The position numbers and the translations under genes were made by a program. A DNA stretch of 64,000 bases from Marasmitruncus massiliensis (GTDB taxonomy: Bacteria > Bacillota > Clostridia > Oscillospirales > Ruminococcaceae), in contig NZ_FYDE01000005.1 in NCBI RefSeq assembly GCF_900186535.1, positions 1,092,895 to 1,156,894 on the forward strand, in the 5' to 3' direction. This document shows positions 9,178 to 18,267 of the stretch, in pieces. The stretch's first letter is position 1, and every line of letters begins with the position of its first letter. Under the pieces are notes generated by a model. It searched no databases. It saw nothing but the letters and a program-made list of their open reading frames with translations, and had not been told where the DNA came from.

Positions 9178-9206
9178 AAAAATGCCCGCTGCGTGCGGGC
9201 ATTTTT
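9178..9206 (-). terminator. Terminator of the RND efflux operon
   Basis: ATGCCCGC / GCGGGCAT form a stem flanked by A and T runs. On the minus strand it follows the stop codon of the RND permease gene. Confidence 0.85.
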
Positions 9207-9217
9207 TCATGAATCGA

Positions 9218-12200
9218 TTAACGGAATTCTTCGGGGAGAGGGGTCTCAGAGCTGGTTTGCTGCTGTTCACGCTGGTTTCTTCTGAACAAGGAGCGCCTGC
9301 CTGTTGTGTGCCCCTTTCTGCGGCGGTCTTCGCCGTCAAACAGCAGGTAAACGGTAGGAACAAGCACAAGCGTGATCAGCGTGGAGACGCTGAGCCCCCC
9401 GATGACGACAACCGACATCGACTGCATCATTTCCACATCGCCGCCGATTCCCAAAGCAGTCGGCATCAGTCCGAGGATCGTTGTCAGTGTGGTCATAAGA
9501 ATCGGGCGCAGACGGGTTTTGCCGGAGAAGATCAAAGCCTCGCGGGCCGTCATACCCTGATCGTGCCGCAATATGTTGGTATAGTCGATGAGCACGATGG
9601 CATTGTTGACCACAATACCTACCAGCATGATCAAACCGATAAGAGAAGTCATGCTGATGGACTGACCGGTAAGCAGAAGTCCCAGGAATGCACCGGTCAT
9701 GGCGAAGGGAACGGAAAGCATGACCACAAGTGAAAACCGCATCGACTCAAACTGCATTGCCATCACAACAAATACAAGGAAAATTGCAATCGCAAGTGCG
9801 TTAAAGATCTTGCTGAATTCGTCGTTCATCGTCTGCATGTTTCCACCGGCGGCAATCTCGACGCCGTCCGGAAGGGACAGCTGCTGCACGCTTACCATGA
9901 TCTGGTTGGAAAGCTGGGTGGCGGATGCGCCTACAACGGTGGTGCCTGTGATCGAAACCTGATAATCCCCGTCGCTTCTCCTGATTTGAGCAGGGCTGTT
10001 GTTATAAACAATCGAGGCCACATCCGTCAGCGGAACGTGCCCGCCGGATTTGGTTTTAATCATGAGGCCGGAAAGGTCGCTGACATCGTCAAAGCGGTCC
10101 TCGGGATACATGACCATGACGGAATACTCCTCATCACTTTCCTGGAGGGACATTGCATTGATGCCGGATATCATGTTTTTGACGGTGCTGACCACTGCCG
10201 ACGGGGTTGTGCCAATGGCGGCAGCCTCAACCGGGTCCACCACGATTTCCGCGCGCGGGCTTCCGTCCGACAGGCTGGTGGTTGCCGATTGAATCCCGTC
10301 AAAGCCGGCCATCAGATCTTTGATCTGATTGGCAACCTCTCCCAGTGTGGTAAGGTTCGAACCTGTCACATTGATCTGCACACCGGACGATCCGAAAGAC
10401 ATGCTGCGCCTCTGGCTGACATCAATGCTGCAGTTTTCAATATTGGCGGTCTCTTTTCTCATCAGGGAGACGAAATCGTCCGTGCTTATGGAGCGGCCTT
10501 CCTTCAGATAAGCGGTAATTGTTGCAGATCCATTGCTTCCGCGCATAGAATAGCTTTCAATATCATCCTGCTCGGATACGATTTTTTCGATCTGTTTCAT
10601 GATGCTGTCGGTCTCCTCGATATTCAGGCCGGTCTTTGTTGTCACTGTAATACTGACAGAGCCCTCGTCTGAGGATGGCATTAATTCCATATCAATCCGC
10701 GTGTACATGAGCACGGTTCCTGCAAGGATGCAAATTGCGATGATAATGACGGTAAATTTATGATTCAGCGCCGAACCGAGAAACCGGGAATAGACAGTCT
10801 CCAGTTTATGCAGGAATCTGTTAATCAGCGACTGCTCTTTTTCAACCGGCTTAAACTGCACAAAAAGCAGAGGGACCATCGTCAGGGCAGAAATCAGGGA
10901 AGCGGTCATGGAAAAGACGATGGTAAAACCGACTTCTTTAAACAGTTGCCCGGCCATGCCGTCCATCAGGGCGATCGGCAGGAAGACGACGATTGTTGTG
11001 ATGGTGGAAGCAATGACCGAACCGTTGACGAGATTCGCGCCTTCTATTGCGGACTGCTCAAAGGTTCGGATTTCATTTCGCGCCCTAAAGCAGCTGTCGA
11101 GCACGACGATGGAGTTATCCACCATCATACCGATGCCGACCACAAGCCCGCCCAGGGACATAATGTTGAGCGTCATACCGAAAGCGCTCATGAGCACCAG
11201 GGCGGCAAAGACCGATAACGGCATGGAAGTGGCGACAATCAGAGCCGCGCGCCAGTCTCCGAGGAACAGAAGCAGCACCAGCATGGACAGGCAAAGCCCC
11301 TGTATGAGCGTGGAAACGACGTTCATAATGTTTTCGTAGATTGTTTCTCCGCTGTTGTCGGTAATGGTGACAGCGAGGCCGAGACCCGCCTGATTGAGCT
11401 CGTCAACCTTTTCTTTGATTTCGTTGCAGATTTTTACCGTATTTACGCTTTGATTCTTGGAGACGGAAATGCTGATATTTTCCATGCCGTTATAGCGGCT
11501 GATGGAGGAGCTTTCTTTTTGCGCCATACTGACATCGGCAACATCGGAAACGTGAATGATATCGCCGGAATCAAGGGAAATCGGAATACTGACCAAATCC
11601 TCATATTGATCATAGTTTACGCCGCCCTGCAGCGTGAGGGAAATGTCGCCGCGTTTGATGTCACCCGCGGTTGTGGTGAAGTTTGCGGAAGAAATGGCAT
11701 TGGCGACGTCGTTCATTGTCAGCCCATATTGCTCCATGTTTTCTTCATTGAGCTCCACCTTGACATATTCCTGCTTGCCGCCGCGCATATCAACGGAGGA
11801 TACGCCGTTGATCCGTTCCAGCTCGGGAACAATGGTATTTTCAATATAGGAGTAGATGTTGTTGTTGGATTCAGCCTGTATGGACAGCGTCATGATGGAG
11901 GAAGAGTCCATCTTCATTTCCATAATGGTCGGGTCGTCGGCGGAATCCGGCAGATTCAGACGAGTAAGGGCTTCGTTGATGTCGTCATATTTTTCGTCCA
12001 TATCCACGTTGTAGCCAAATTCCAGCGTCGTCCTCGACGAACCTTCCGAGGAAGTGGAGGTCATGGATTCGACATCGCTGATCGAGGAGAGCGCCGATTC
12101 GACCACATCGGTAATAAGTTCGTCCACTTCCTCGGGGCTTGCGCCTTCGTAGCGGGTCATAATCATGAAGACAGGCATGGACATTTCAGGCGTGGATTCC

Positions 12201-12301
12201 ATCTCCATCCCGAAGATGGAGGAAATTCCAAACACCAGAAGCATCAGCACGCACATCAGAACCGATACAGGGCGCTTAACGGCTAATTTAGGCAATGTCA
12301 T
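9218..12301 (-). CDS. RND efflux transporter permease (AcrB/CusA/MdtB-like)
   Basis: A 1027-residue RND transporter. The start MTLPKLAVKRPVSVLM is the usual N-terminal helix of the HAE-RND family, and two large extracytoplasmic regions separate the membrane helices. A proton-relay region GLVVGIGMMVDNSIVVLDS near residue 400 carries the expected acidic residues. Length fits AcrB-type pumps. It follows the adaptor gene by six bases, with its AGGAGG inside the adaptor's end, so translation is probably coupled. No TolC-type channel is present, as expected for a single-membrane cell; Gram-positive members export lipids, peptides or drugs. The substrate is not evident. Confidence 0.93.
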   Translation of the reverse strand: MTLPKLAVKRPVSVLMCVLMLLVFGISSIFGMEMESTPEMSMPVFMIMTRYEGASPEEVDELITDVVESALSSISDVESMTSTSSEGSSRTTLEFGYNVDMDEKYDDINEALTRLNLPDSADDPTIMEMKMDSSSIMTLSIQAESNNNIYSYIENTIVPELERINGVSSVDMRGGKQEYVKVELNEENMEQYGLTMNDVANAISSANFTTTAGDIKRGDISLTLQGGVNYDQYEDLVSIPISLDSGDIIHVSDVADVSMAQKESSSISRYNGMENISISVSKNQSVNTVKICNEIKEKVDELNQAGLGLAVTITDNSGETIYENIMNVVSTLIQGLCLSMLVLLLFLGDWRAALIVATSMPLSVFAALVLMSAFGMTLNIMSLGGLVVGIGMMVDNSIVVLDSCFRARNEIRTFEQSAIEGANLVNGSVIASTITTIVVFLPIALMDGMAGQLFKEVGFTIVFSMTASLISALTMVPLLFVQFKPVEKEQSLINRFLHKLETVYSRFLGSALNHKFTVIIIAICILAGTVLMYTRIDMELMPSSDEGSVSITVTTKTGLNIEETDSIMKQIEKIVSEQDDIESYSMRGSNGSATITAYLKEGRSISTDDFVSLMRKETANIENCSIDVSQRRSMSFGSSGVQINVTGSNLTTLGEVANQIKDLMAGFDGIQSATTSLSDGSPRAEIVVDPVEAAAIGTTPSAVVSTVKNMISGINAMSLQESDEEYSVMVMYPEDRFDDVSDLSGLMIKTKSGGHVPLTDVASIVYNNSPAQIRRSDGDYQVSITGTTVVGASATQLSNQIMVSVQQLSLPDGVEIAAGGNMQTMNDEFSKIFNALAIAIFLVFVVMAMQFESMRFSLVVMLSVPFAMTGAFLGLLLTGQSISMTSLIGLIMLVGIVVNNAIVLIDYTNILRHDQGMTAREALIFSGKTRLRPILMTTLTTILGLMPTALGIGGDVEMMQSMSVVVIGGLSVSTLITLVLVPTVYLLFDGEDRRRKGHTTGRRSLFRRNQREQQQTSSETPLPEEFR

Positions 12302-12307
12302 GTTTCA

Positions 12308-13861
12308 TTAACCCTCCTGTGATCTTTTCTTGGAGGGTGCCAGGGAGGAATCGGCGGAGGGCTCCGCAGAAGAGGAGGACTGCTGATCGGAACTCTGTTC
12401 CGCGCCCGAAAGAACAACCTCGGCGCCGTCTTTCAGGTCCGGATGCCATGTGGTGATGATTTGGCTGTCAGTGGTTACGCCGGAAGCCGCAACGACATAT
12501 TCCGTATTGGACATGCCGGTTTCAATATCCGTACGATGCGCTTTGCCGTCGGCATAGGTGAAGACATAGGCCTGCCCGTCGTCATAGTAGACACAGCTGA
12601 CCGGAACCAGGACGGCATCTTCCGCTTTCGCGGTTGCAGCGGTTACTTTCACCGAGATGCCGGTGAGCAGGGTGCCGTCGTCATCCTGCACCTGCGCCTC
12701 AATCGGAAACAGGCCGGAAACGGAATCCGCCTTGGAATCGATGGAGGTAATCACAGCGGTATACTCCCTGTCACTCTTGGTAAGGGTAATCGAGTCTCCA
12801 GTCGAAAGCGCGACAGCGGCGTCGGCTGTTGCGTTGAATTTCACGGACATATCATTCTTGTTGGAGATCGTGTAGGCAGCGGTATTTGTACCGGCAGTCT
12901 CATAGAGCGTAATGGATTTGGACTCAATCACACCGTCGATGGGGGAATAGATTTTATACTTTTCCAGTTCGGACGAGCTTTTTTCCAAAGTCAGGCCGGC
13001 CGATTTCAAGCTTGCGTCGGTGGAGGCTTTGGTGTCGTCCAGAGAACCGCCGGCAATCAGATTATAATTTTTGAGCGCGGTTTCATAACTGGTCTGGGCG
13101 TTTTTATAAGAATTGCGCAGATCGCGGGCCTCCGAGTCCTCGTCGTCTTCAAGGTCCTTAACAGCGCTGTGCGCCAGAGAATATTGCTGTTCGGCTGCTT
13201 TCCAGGCTTTATACAGGTCCGATTTTTCATCATTGTCCGTGCCGGCGTAGTCATTATAGGCAAGTTCTGCGTCTTTCATTGCCTGTTCAGCTTTATCTTC
13301 CGACTTCTGCGCGGAAATCAGGCTGTCGTCATAGCCGTCGTTGTAATCTCTGAGCTTCAGACGGGCGTTGTTTAAACTCTGCTGAGCGGAATCCAGCGTG
13401 CTTTTCGCGGAATTCAGTTTCGAATCATAGCCGCTTCCAAGTGTAGTATCCGCGCTGATGACCTTTTCGTCATAGCTTGCCTGGGCAATCTGGTAGGCCA
13501 ACTGCGCATCGGTATCATCAATTTCAAAAAGGAGATCCCCTTTATGTACGGTGTCGCCGGCTTCAAAGTGGACCGTACTCACCTTTCCGCTGACTTCCGG
13601 ATAGACATTGACGCTTTCCGCGGGTTCCATTTTACCGATAAATTCGGTGTTGCGGGTCAGACTGCCTGTTGTGGGGTTTTGCAGCTTCACAGTGATAACA
13701 CTTTTGGACATCTTGACATCGCCCATGTTCCCGCCGCTTCTTCCACCGGAACCGCCTCCTCCGGGTCCTGCCGCAAACACCATGGTCGACACAGCCACAG
13801 TGCCTGCCAGGAGGAGAACTATGCCGGATGTCAATTTTTTTCTGTCTAAGGATCGTTTCAT
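12308..13861 (-). CDS. RND/HlyD-type periplasmic adaptor (membrane fusion) protein
   Basis: A 517-residue adaptor with an N-terminal membrane anchor (about 10-30), a Gly-rich stretch, a split biotinyl-lipoyl domain (VSGKVSTVHFEAGDTVHKG on the first half), a long Ala/Ser-rich coiled-coil hairpin (about 125-280) and a beta-barrel with VPVSCVYYDDGQAYVF near the end. The C-terminal tail is Ser-rich. I place the start at 13861 because TTGGAGA lies eight bases upstream; an in-frame ATG at 13885 lacks an SD. It is cotranscribed ahead of the RND permease and should connect the pump to the cell-wall space. Confidence 0.9.
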   Translation of the reverse strand: MKRSLDRKKLTSGIVLLLAGTVAVSTMVFAAGPGGGGSGGRSGGNMGDVKMSKSVITVKLQNPTTGSLTRNTEFIGKMEPAESVNVYPEVSGKVSTVHFEAGDTVHKGDLLFEIDDTDAQLAYQIAQASYDEKVISADTTLGSGYDSKLNSAKSTLDSAQQSLNNARLKLRDYNDGYDDSLISAQKSEDKAEQAMKDAELAYNDYAGTDNDEKSDLYKAWKAAEQQYSLAHSAVKDLEDDEDSEARDLRNSYKNAQTSYETALKNYNLIAGGSLDDTKASTDASLKSAGLTLEKSSSELEKYKIYSPIDGVIESKSITLYETAGTNTAAYTISNKNDMSVKFNATADAAVALSTGDSITLTKSDREYTAVITSIDSKADSVSGLFPIEAQVQDDDGTLLTGISVKVTAATAKAEDAVLVPVSCVYYDDGQAYVFTYADGKAHRTDIETGMSNTEYVVAASGVTTDSQIITTWHPDLKDGAEVVLSGAEQSSDQQSSSSAEPSADSSLAPSKKRSQEG

Positions 13862-14021
13862 TTTCGATTCTCCAATCTCCAACATGAATATTTGTCATTT
13901 TATGAGGATAAAACTGATTATTTTCTCTATTATATATACCGGACGAATGTGGGGGGAAGCTAAAATAAATATGAACAAACTGTGTGTTTTCTGTGAAGTA
14001 TTGGGAATTTGTGCCAAAAAG

Positions 14022-14046
14022 TAAAAAAGACGGGGCATCGCCCCGC
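14022..14046 (-). terminator. Terminator of the HPr-like gene
   Basis: Minus-strand GCGGGGC / GCCCCGT hairpin followed by a run of T, beginning 14 bases after the HPr-like stop codon. Confidence 0.85.
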
Positions 14047-14060
14047 CTTACGACTATCGG

Positions 14061-14288
14061 TTATTCTTTTACGCTCCATTTGGAAAGCTGTTTGACAAAA
14101 TGGCTGTCCTCCGTAACAACTTTGACCGGTTTGGAATAATCCAGAGACATCAGCCCTAAGACGGACTTTGCATCTGCAATTTTACCGTCGGCGGTATGTA
14201 CGCCGATCTCTTCGGAGGACTGCATGGCAAGGAACATGAACTGGCGGAGATCTTCCGCGGATTTGAGCATAACTTCATGAATCAACAT
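14061..14288 (-). CDS. HPr-like protein lacking the active-site His
   Basis: A 75-residue protein whose second half, DAKSVLGLMSLDYSKPVKV, matches the HPr/Crh region around regulatory Ser46 (usual form KSIMGVMSLG). The first half lacks the GLHARP motif: the segment that should hold His15 reads SAEDLRQFMFLAMQ. It therefore cannot carry PTS phosphate in the normal way. The remaining Ser suggests a Crh-like regulatory role, or simply a structural HPr-fold protein. GAGGAGG precedes the ATG and a promoter lies at 14342-14370. It stands alone, divergent from the heat-shock operon. Fold assignment is good, function unknown. Confidence 0.72.
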   Translation of the reverse strand: MLIHEVMLKSAEDLRQFMFLAMQSSEEIGVHTADGKIADAKSVLGLMSLDYSKPVKVVTEDSHFVKQLSKWSVKE

Positions 14289-14341
14289 GATAAATAGCCT
14301 CCTCTAAACATTTCATTTTGGATTCTGATTGCTGTATCTTT

Positions 14342-14370
14342 ATTAAACAACATTTTTTCCCAAAAGTCAA
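14342..14370 (-). promoter_or_regulatory. Promoter of the HPr-like gene
   Basis: On the minus strand TTGACT (14365-14370) and TTTAAT (14342-14347) are spaced by 17 bases, about 55 bases before the start codon. Confidence 0.65.
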
Positions 14371-14415
14371 TATAAATAGTTTAATTCAATGAAGATTGTG
14401 CATAATGCTCAATAC

Positions 14416-14440
14416 TAGCACTCTCATATATCGAGTGCTA
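14416..14440 (+). promoter_or_regulatory. CIRCE element 1 (HrcA operator)
   Basis: TAGCACTC and GAGTGCTA form a perfect inverted repeat around a nine-base spacer, the standard CIRCE layout. It lies about 30 bases upstream of the hrcA -35 box, in the divergent space shared with the HPr-like gene. Confidence 0.9.
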
Positions 14441-14469
14441 AAAAATGTGTAAACATTTCATGAATTGTA

Positions 14470-14497
14470 TTGACTTCTGAAAAATCTGTGGTACATT
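14470..14497 (+). promoter_or_regulatory. Promoter of the hrcA-dnaK operon
   Basis: TTGACT at 14470-14475 and TACATT at 14492-14497, spaced by 16 bases, lie between the two CIRCE elements. Transcription should begin at the left edge of CIRCE 2. Confidence 0.75.
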
Positions 14498-14504
14498 ATA
14501 GATG

Positions 14505-14531
14505 TTAGCAATCATGGAGAAAGAGTGCTAA
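14505..14531 (+). promoter_or_regulatory. CIRCE element 2 (HrcA operator)
   Basis: TTAGCAATC, nine bases, GAGTGCTAA: a full CIRCE with one mismatch in the left arm. It covers the predicted transcription start and the first leader bases, the position at which HrcA represses in Bacillus and Clostridia. Confidence 0.88.
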
Positions 14532-14565
14532 GGAGCTGTTGCATGAACTCGGGGTGAGGGAAAAC

Positions 14566-15597
14566 ATGAATCTGGACTCCAGAAAATTGAAGATTTTGAC
14601 CGCGATCGTTGAGATTTACATTGAAACGGGGGAACCGGTCAGCTCTAAAATGCTGAATCAGAGGCTTGATCTGAGTGTGTCCCCCGCAACGATCCGCAAC
14701 GATATGTCGGCGCTGTTCGACTTGGGCCTTTTGGAACAGCCGCATACTTCTGCGGGGCGCGTCCCGTCCCATCTGGGGTATCGCATTTACGTCGATCAGC
14801 TGATGCGTCCGAAGCCTATCAGTGAGGAGGAACGCAGGCAGATCGACGCGCTGTTTAATGTGCGGGATCCGGACCCGGACCGCCTGCTGGAGGATGCCGC
14901 GGAAGCGCTTGCGGATTTTACCAACTGTGCGACGGTATCCACCACCATCACGCCGAAAAGCGTGCTGGTGAAACGGATTGAAATTGTTCCCGCGGGAATC
15001 CGGACGGTCGTGATTCTGCTGATTGCCACCAATGGGGTGATCAAAAATCGGGTTTGCCGTGTGGATTTCAGGGTAACGGGCGAAATCCTGGAATTCCTGA
15101 ACCAGTTTACCAACGGACGGCTGGTGGGAAAATCGGTCAATGAGATTTCTCAGCGGTATATTAATGCGATTGCGGTGACGCTGGGGGATTATTCCCAGCT
15201 GTTTACGCCGGTGCTCGCTGCGGTTTATGACCTGTGCAGGGAAGTCAACGAGGGGCAGTTTTATGCGTCCGGAGGCGAAAACCTGCTGGGTTATAGGGAG
15301 TTTGGCGATATCGCGCGGGAGCTGCTTCAGACCATGCATGACAAGGATCAGATTCTGGGTTTGATCGGCTCCAAAAAAGACGCGGTGTTTATTACCATCG
15401 GTAAAGAAAATACCAAGAGTGAGCTTACCGATACTTCGGTGGTTGTGACAAAATATCGGATCGGGGCTCAGAATGAGGGGGCCATCGGGGTGATTGGTCC
15501 TGTACGCATGGATTATGCCAAACTGATTCCCCACTTGGAATATTTTTCTAGGACTTTGGGGAAATTGCTGGCTGAGACTTTTGAGCAGCAGGAGTAG
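14566..15597 (+). CDS. hrcA: Heat-inducible transcription repressor HrcA
   Basis: A 343-residue repressor of class I heat-shock genes that binds CIRCE and needs GroEL for activity. The N-terminal winged helix shows RKLKILTAIVEIYIETGEPV and the recognition region SPATIRNDMSALFDLGLLEQ, then HTSAGRVPSHLGYRIYVD. The C-terminal part carries the GAF-like domain and ends in RMDYAKLIPHLEYFS, typical of the family. I chose the ATG at 14566 because family members begin a few residues before the RKxxIL motif; an in-frame ATG at 14539 with AAGGAG upstream would add nine residues. It is first in its own operon, so it is autoregulated. Confidence 0.95.
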   Translation: MNLDSRKLKILTAIVEIYIETGEPVSSKMLNQRLDLSVSPATIRNDMSALFDLGLLEQPHTSAGRVPSHLGYRIYVDQLMRPKPISEEERRQIDALFNVRDPDPDRLLEDAAEALADFTNCATVSTTITPKSVLVKRIEIVPAGIRTVVILLIATNGVIKNRVCRVDFRVTGEILEFLNQFTNGRLVGKSVNEISQRYINAIAVTLGDYSQLFTPVLAAVYDLCREVNEGQFYASGGENLLGYREFGDIARELLQTMHDKDQILGLIGSKKDAVFITIGKENTKSELTDTSVVVTKYRIGAQNEGAIGVIGPVRMDYAKLIPHLEYFSRTLGKLLAETFEQQE

Positions 15598-15633
15598 TGC
15601 AGACTGAAAATACGAGTTAAGGTGGCGAATGGA

Positions 15634-16275
15634 TTGTCCAACGAAAATAAGCAGGAGTGCCCGGATAAGAAAGACATCGGGCAGGAGGCGCAAGCCCCGG
15701 AGGAAAACCCGGGAACCCACCCGCAGGATACGACGGAACAGGAAGGTGCGGAAAACCCGGAACAGCAGGCTCAAACTCCGGAAACTCCCGAAGACGGCTG
15801 CCGGGAAGAAAGCCGGAAGGCCGAAGAGACAACGAAAACACAGGAGGAGCTTTTGCTGGAAAAGATAGACAGCCTGAATGATCAGCTGCTGCGGACGGTT
15901 GCGGAATATGATAATTTCCGCAAGCGGAGTCAGCGGGAAAAGGAAGCGATTTATCCCCAGGCAGTTGCCAAAACTGTGGAAAAGTTTATTCCGATTATTG
16001 ATACTGTGGAGCGCGCACTCGCTGTTGAATGCAGTGATGCCGAATTTATAAAGGGCATCGAAATGATTTTGCAGAATTTTAAGGATGTCTTGCAGAAACT
16101 GGGTGTTGAGGAATTCGGCAAGGCCGGCGAACAGTTTGATCCGGAAAAACACAATGCAGTCATGCACGTGGAGGATGAACAACACGAAGCAAACACCATT
16201 GTTGCCGTTTTCCAGAAGGGCTATCAATTAGGTGATAAGATTATCAGGCATGCCATGGTTCAGGTCGCAAACTGA
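15634..16275 (+). CDS. grpE: Nucleotide exchange factor GrpE
   Basis: A 213-residue co-chaperone that releases ADP from DnaK. The first 75 residues are acidic, Pro/Glu-rich and low in complexity. Next comes the coiled coil with RTVAEYDNFRKRSQREKE, and a C-terminal beta domain with GVEEFGKAGEQFDPEKHNAV and the ending GDKIIRHAMVQVAN, both strong GrpE signatures. I chose TTG at 15634 because AAGGTGG lies eight bases upstream; the in-frame GTG at 15622 overlaps that SD. It lies between hrcA and dnaK in the classic order. Confidence 0.94.
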   Translation: MSNENKQECPDKKDIGQEAQAPEENPGTHPQDTTEQEGAENPEQQAQTPETPEDGCREESRKAEETTKTQEELLLEKIDSLNDQLLRTVAEYDNFRKRSQREKEAIYPQAVAKTVEKFIPIIDTVERALAVECSDAEFIKGIEMILQNFKDVLQKLGVEEFGKAGEQFDPEKHNAVMHVEDEQHEANTIVAVFQKGYQLGDKIIRHAMVQVAN

Positions 16276-16333
16276 ACACATATGATCGAATTAGCGTTCA
16301 AGAAATCACTGTTATTATTGGAGGAATGAATTT

Positions 16334-18178
16334 ATGGGTAAAATTATTGGTATCGACTTAGGTACAACAAATAGCTGTGTTGCCGTCATGGAAGGCGGCG
16401 AGGCGGTTGTCATCGCCAATGCGGAAGGCGCCAGAACAACCCCGTCCGTCGTGGCATTTGCAAAAACCGGCGAGCGTATGGTGGGCCAGGTGGCCAAACG
16501 TCAGGCGATCACGAATCCGGAAAGAACAATCGCTTCCATTAAACGCCACATGGGCAGCGACTTCAAAGTCTCCATTGACGGGAAAAACTATACCCCGCAG
16601 GAGATTTCCGCAATGGTTCTGCAGAAGCTGAAAGCCGACGCGGAAGCGTACCTCGGCGAAAAGGTGACCGAAGCGGTCATCACCGTCCCGGCTTACTTCT
16701 CCGACAGCCAGAGGCAGGCTACCAAGGACGCGGGACGCATTGCCGGTCTGGAAGTAAAGCGTATTATCAATGAGCCGACTGCTGCCGCGCTCGCTTACGG
16801 TATTGATAAAGAGCATGAGCAGAAGATTATGGTTTACGACCTCGGCGGCGGTACATTCGATGTATCCATCATCGAAATGGGCGATGGCGTGCAGGAGGTG
16901 CTTGCCACCAACGGAAATACACGCCTCGGCGGCGATGATTTTGACCAGCGTGTCATTGATTATCTTGCTGATGAGTTCAAGAAGTCAAACGGAATTGACC
17001 TGCGCGGCGACAAAATGGCGATGCAGCGTTTGAAGGAAGCAGCCGAGAAAGCGAAAATCGAGCTTTCCGGCATGACAACCGCCAATGTCAACCTGCCGTT
17101 TATTACCGCGGACGCAACGGGGCCGAAGCATCTCGACGTCACCATTACCCGCGCGAAGTTCAATGAGCTGACAGCCGACCTGGTTGAAAAAACCATGGAG
17201 CCGGTCCGCAAAGCAATGGCGGACTCGGGCCTGAAGGTTTCCGATCTGGATAAAATCCTGCTGGTGGGCGGTTCCACCCGTATCCCTGCCGTTCAGGATG
17301 CGGTCAAGGCGTTCTGCGGCAAGGACCCGTTCAAAGGCATCAATCCTGACGAATGTGTTGCGGTGGGCGCGGCGATTCAGGGCGGCGTCCTTGGCGGCGA
17401 TGTCAAGGGCCTGCTGCTGCTTGACGTAACCCCGCTCTCTCTGGGCCTTGAAACCCTCGGCGGCGTCTGCACCAAAATTATTGAGCGCAACACCACGATT
17501 CCGACCAAGAAATCTCAGATCTTTTCCACTGCCGCGGACGGGCAGACCTCTGTTGAAATCAACATCCTGCAGGGCGAGCGTGAAATGGCCCGCGACAACA
17601 AGCAGCTTGGTACGTTCCGTCTGGATGGGATTCCGGCGGCTCCCCGCGGTGTGCCTCAGATTGAAGTAACGTTCGATATCGATGCCAACGGCATTGTGCA
17701 TGTTACCGCGAAAGACCTTGGCACCGGCAAGGAGCAGAATGTCACCATTACCTCTTCCACCAACATGTCTAAAGACGATGTGGAAAAAGCGGTTCGCGAT
17801 GCCGAGGCGTTTGCTGCCGAGGATAAAAAACGCCGCGAGGAGATCGACGTGCGCAACGGCGCCGACCAGATGGTCTATCAGTGTGAAAAGACCATGGGCG
17901 ATCTCGGCGACAAGATTTCCGCTGATGAAAAAGCAAAGGTGCAGGGGAAACTGGACGCTTTGAAAGAAGCGCTGAAGGGAACCGATGTCGATGCGATCAA
18001 GGCAAAACAGGAAGAACTTCAGAAAGATTTCTACGAAATGAGCGCAAAGATGTACCAAAACGCGCAGGGAACTCAGGGCGCGCAGCAGAATCCCGAAGAT
18101 AACGCGGGCGGAACAGCCGGCGGCGCGGATTATGTGGACGCGGATTATAAAGAGGTTGACGAGGACGACAAAAAATAA
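16334..18178 (+). CDS. dnaK: Molecular chaperone DnaK (Hsp70)
   Basis: A 614-residue Hsp70. The ATPase domain shows [17 protein letters not shown] near the start, [17 protein letters not shown] near 175 and the [15 protein letters not shown] segment near 310. The substrate domain starts after the linker [18 protein letters not shown] and keeps IPTKKSQIF. The lid is Glu/Lys-rich and the tail ends in the acidic EVDEDDKK. It refolds proteins with DnaJ and GrpE. TTGGAGGAATG-type SD precedes the ATG. Length is typical for Gram-positive DnaK, which lacks the roughly 24-residue insertion in the N-terminal lobe of Gram-negative forms. Confidence 0.98.
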   Translation: MGKIIGIDLGTTNSCVAVMEGGEAVVIANAEGARTTPSVVAFAKTGERMVGQVAKRQAITNPERTIASIKRHMGSDFKVSIDGKNYTPQEISAMVLQKLKADAEAYLGEKVTEAVITVPAYFSDSQRQATKDAGRIAGLEVKRIINEPTAAALAYGIDKEHEQKIMVYDLGGGTFDVSIIEMGDGVQEVLATNGNTRLGGDDFDQRVIDYLADEFKKSNGIDLRGDKMAMQRLKEAAEKAKIELSGMTTANVNLPFITADATGPKHLDVTITRAKFNELTADLVEKTMEPVRKAMADSGLKVSDLDKILLVGGSTRIPAVQDAVKAFCGKDPFKGINPDECVAVGAAIQGGVLGGDVKGLLLLDVTPLSLGLETLGGVCTKIIERNTTIPTKKSQIFSTAADGQTSVEINILQGEREMARDNKQLGTFRLDGIPAAPRGVPQIEVTFDIDANGIVHVTAKDLGTGKEQNVTITSSTNMSKDDVEKAVRDAEAFAAEDKKRREEIDVRNGADQMVYQCEKTMGDLGDKISADEKAKVQGKLDALKEALKGTDVDAIKAKQEELQKDFYEMSAKMYQNAQGTQGAQQNPEDNAGGTAGGADYVDADYKEVDEDDKK

Positions 18179-18267
18179 TACAATAACAAAATGAGTATTA
18201 AGGCGGGGGTGGTTCTCCCGCCTTAATACGGCGTGAAAGTTAACGGCTGTAAACAGGGGTGAGACAT

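Noticed and set aside
14512..16227. 571-codon open frame on the minus strand
   Set aside because: It is antisense to hrcA and grpE, which have clear family motifs; its sequence is shadow-like (Arg/Leu/Phe-rich, no domain) and it lacks an SD.
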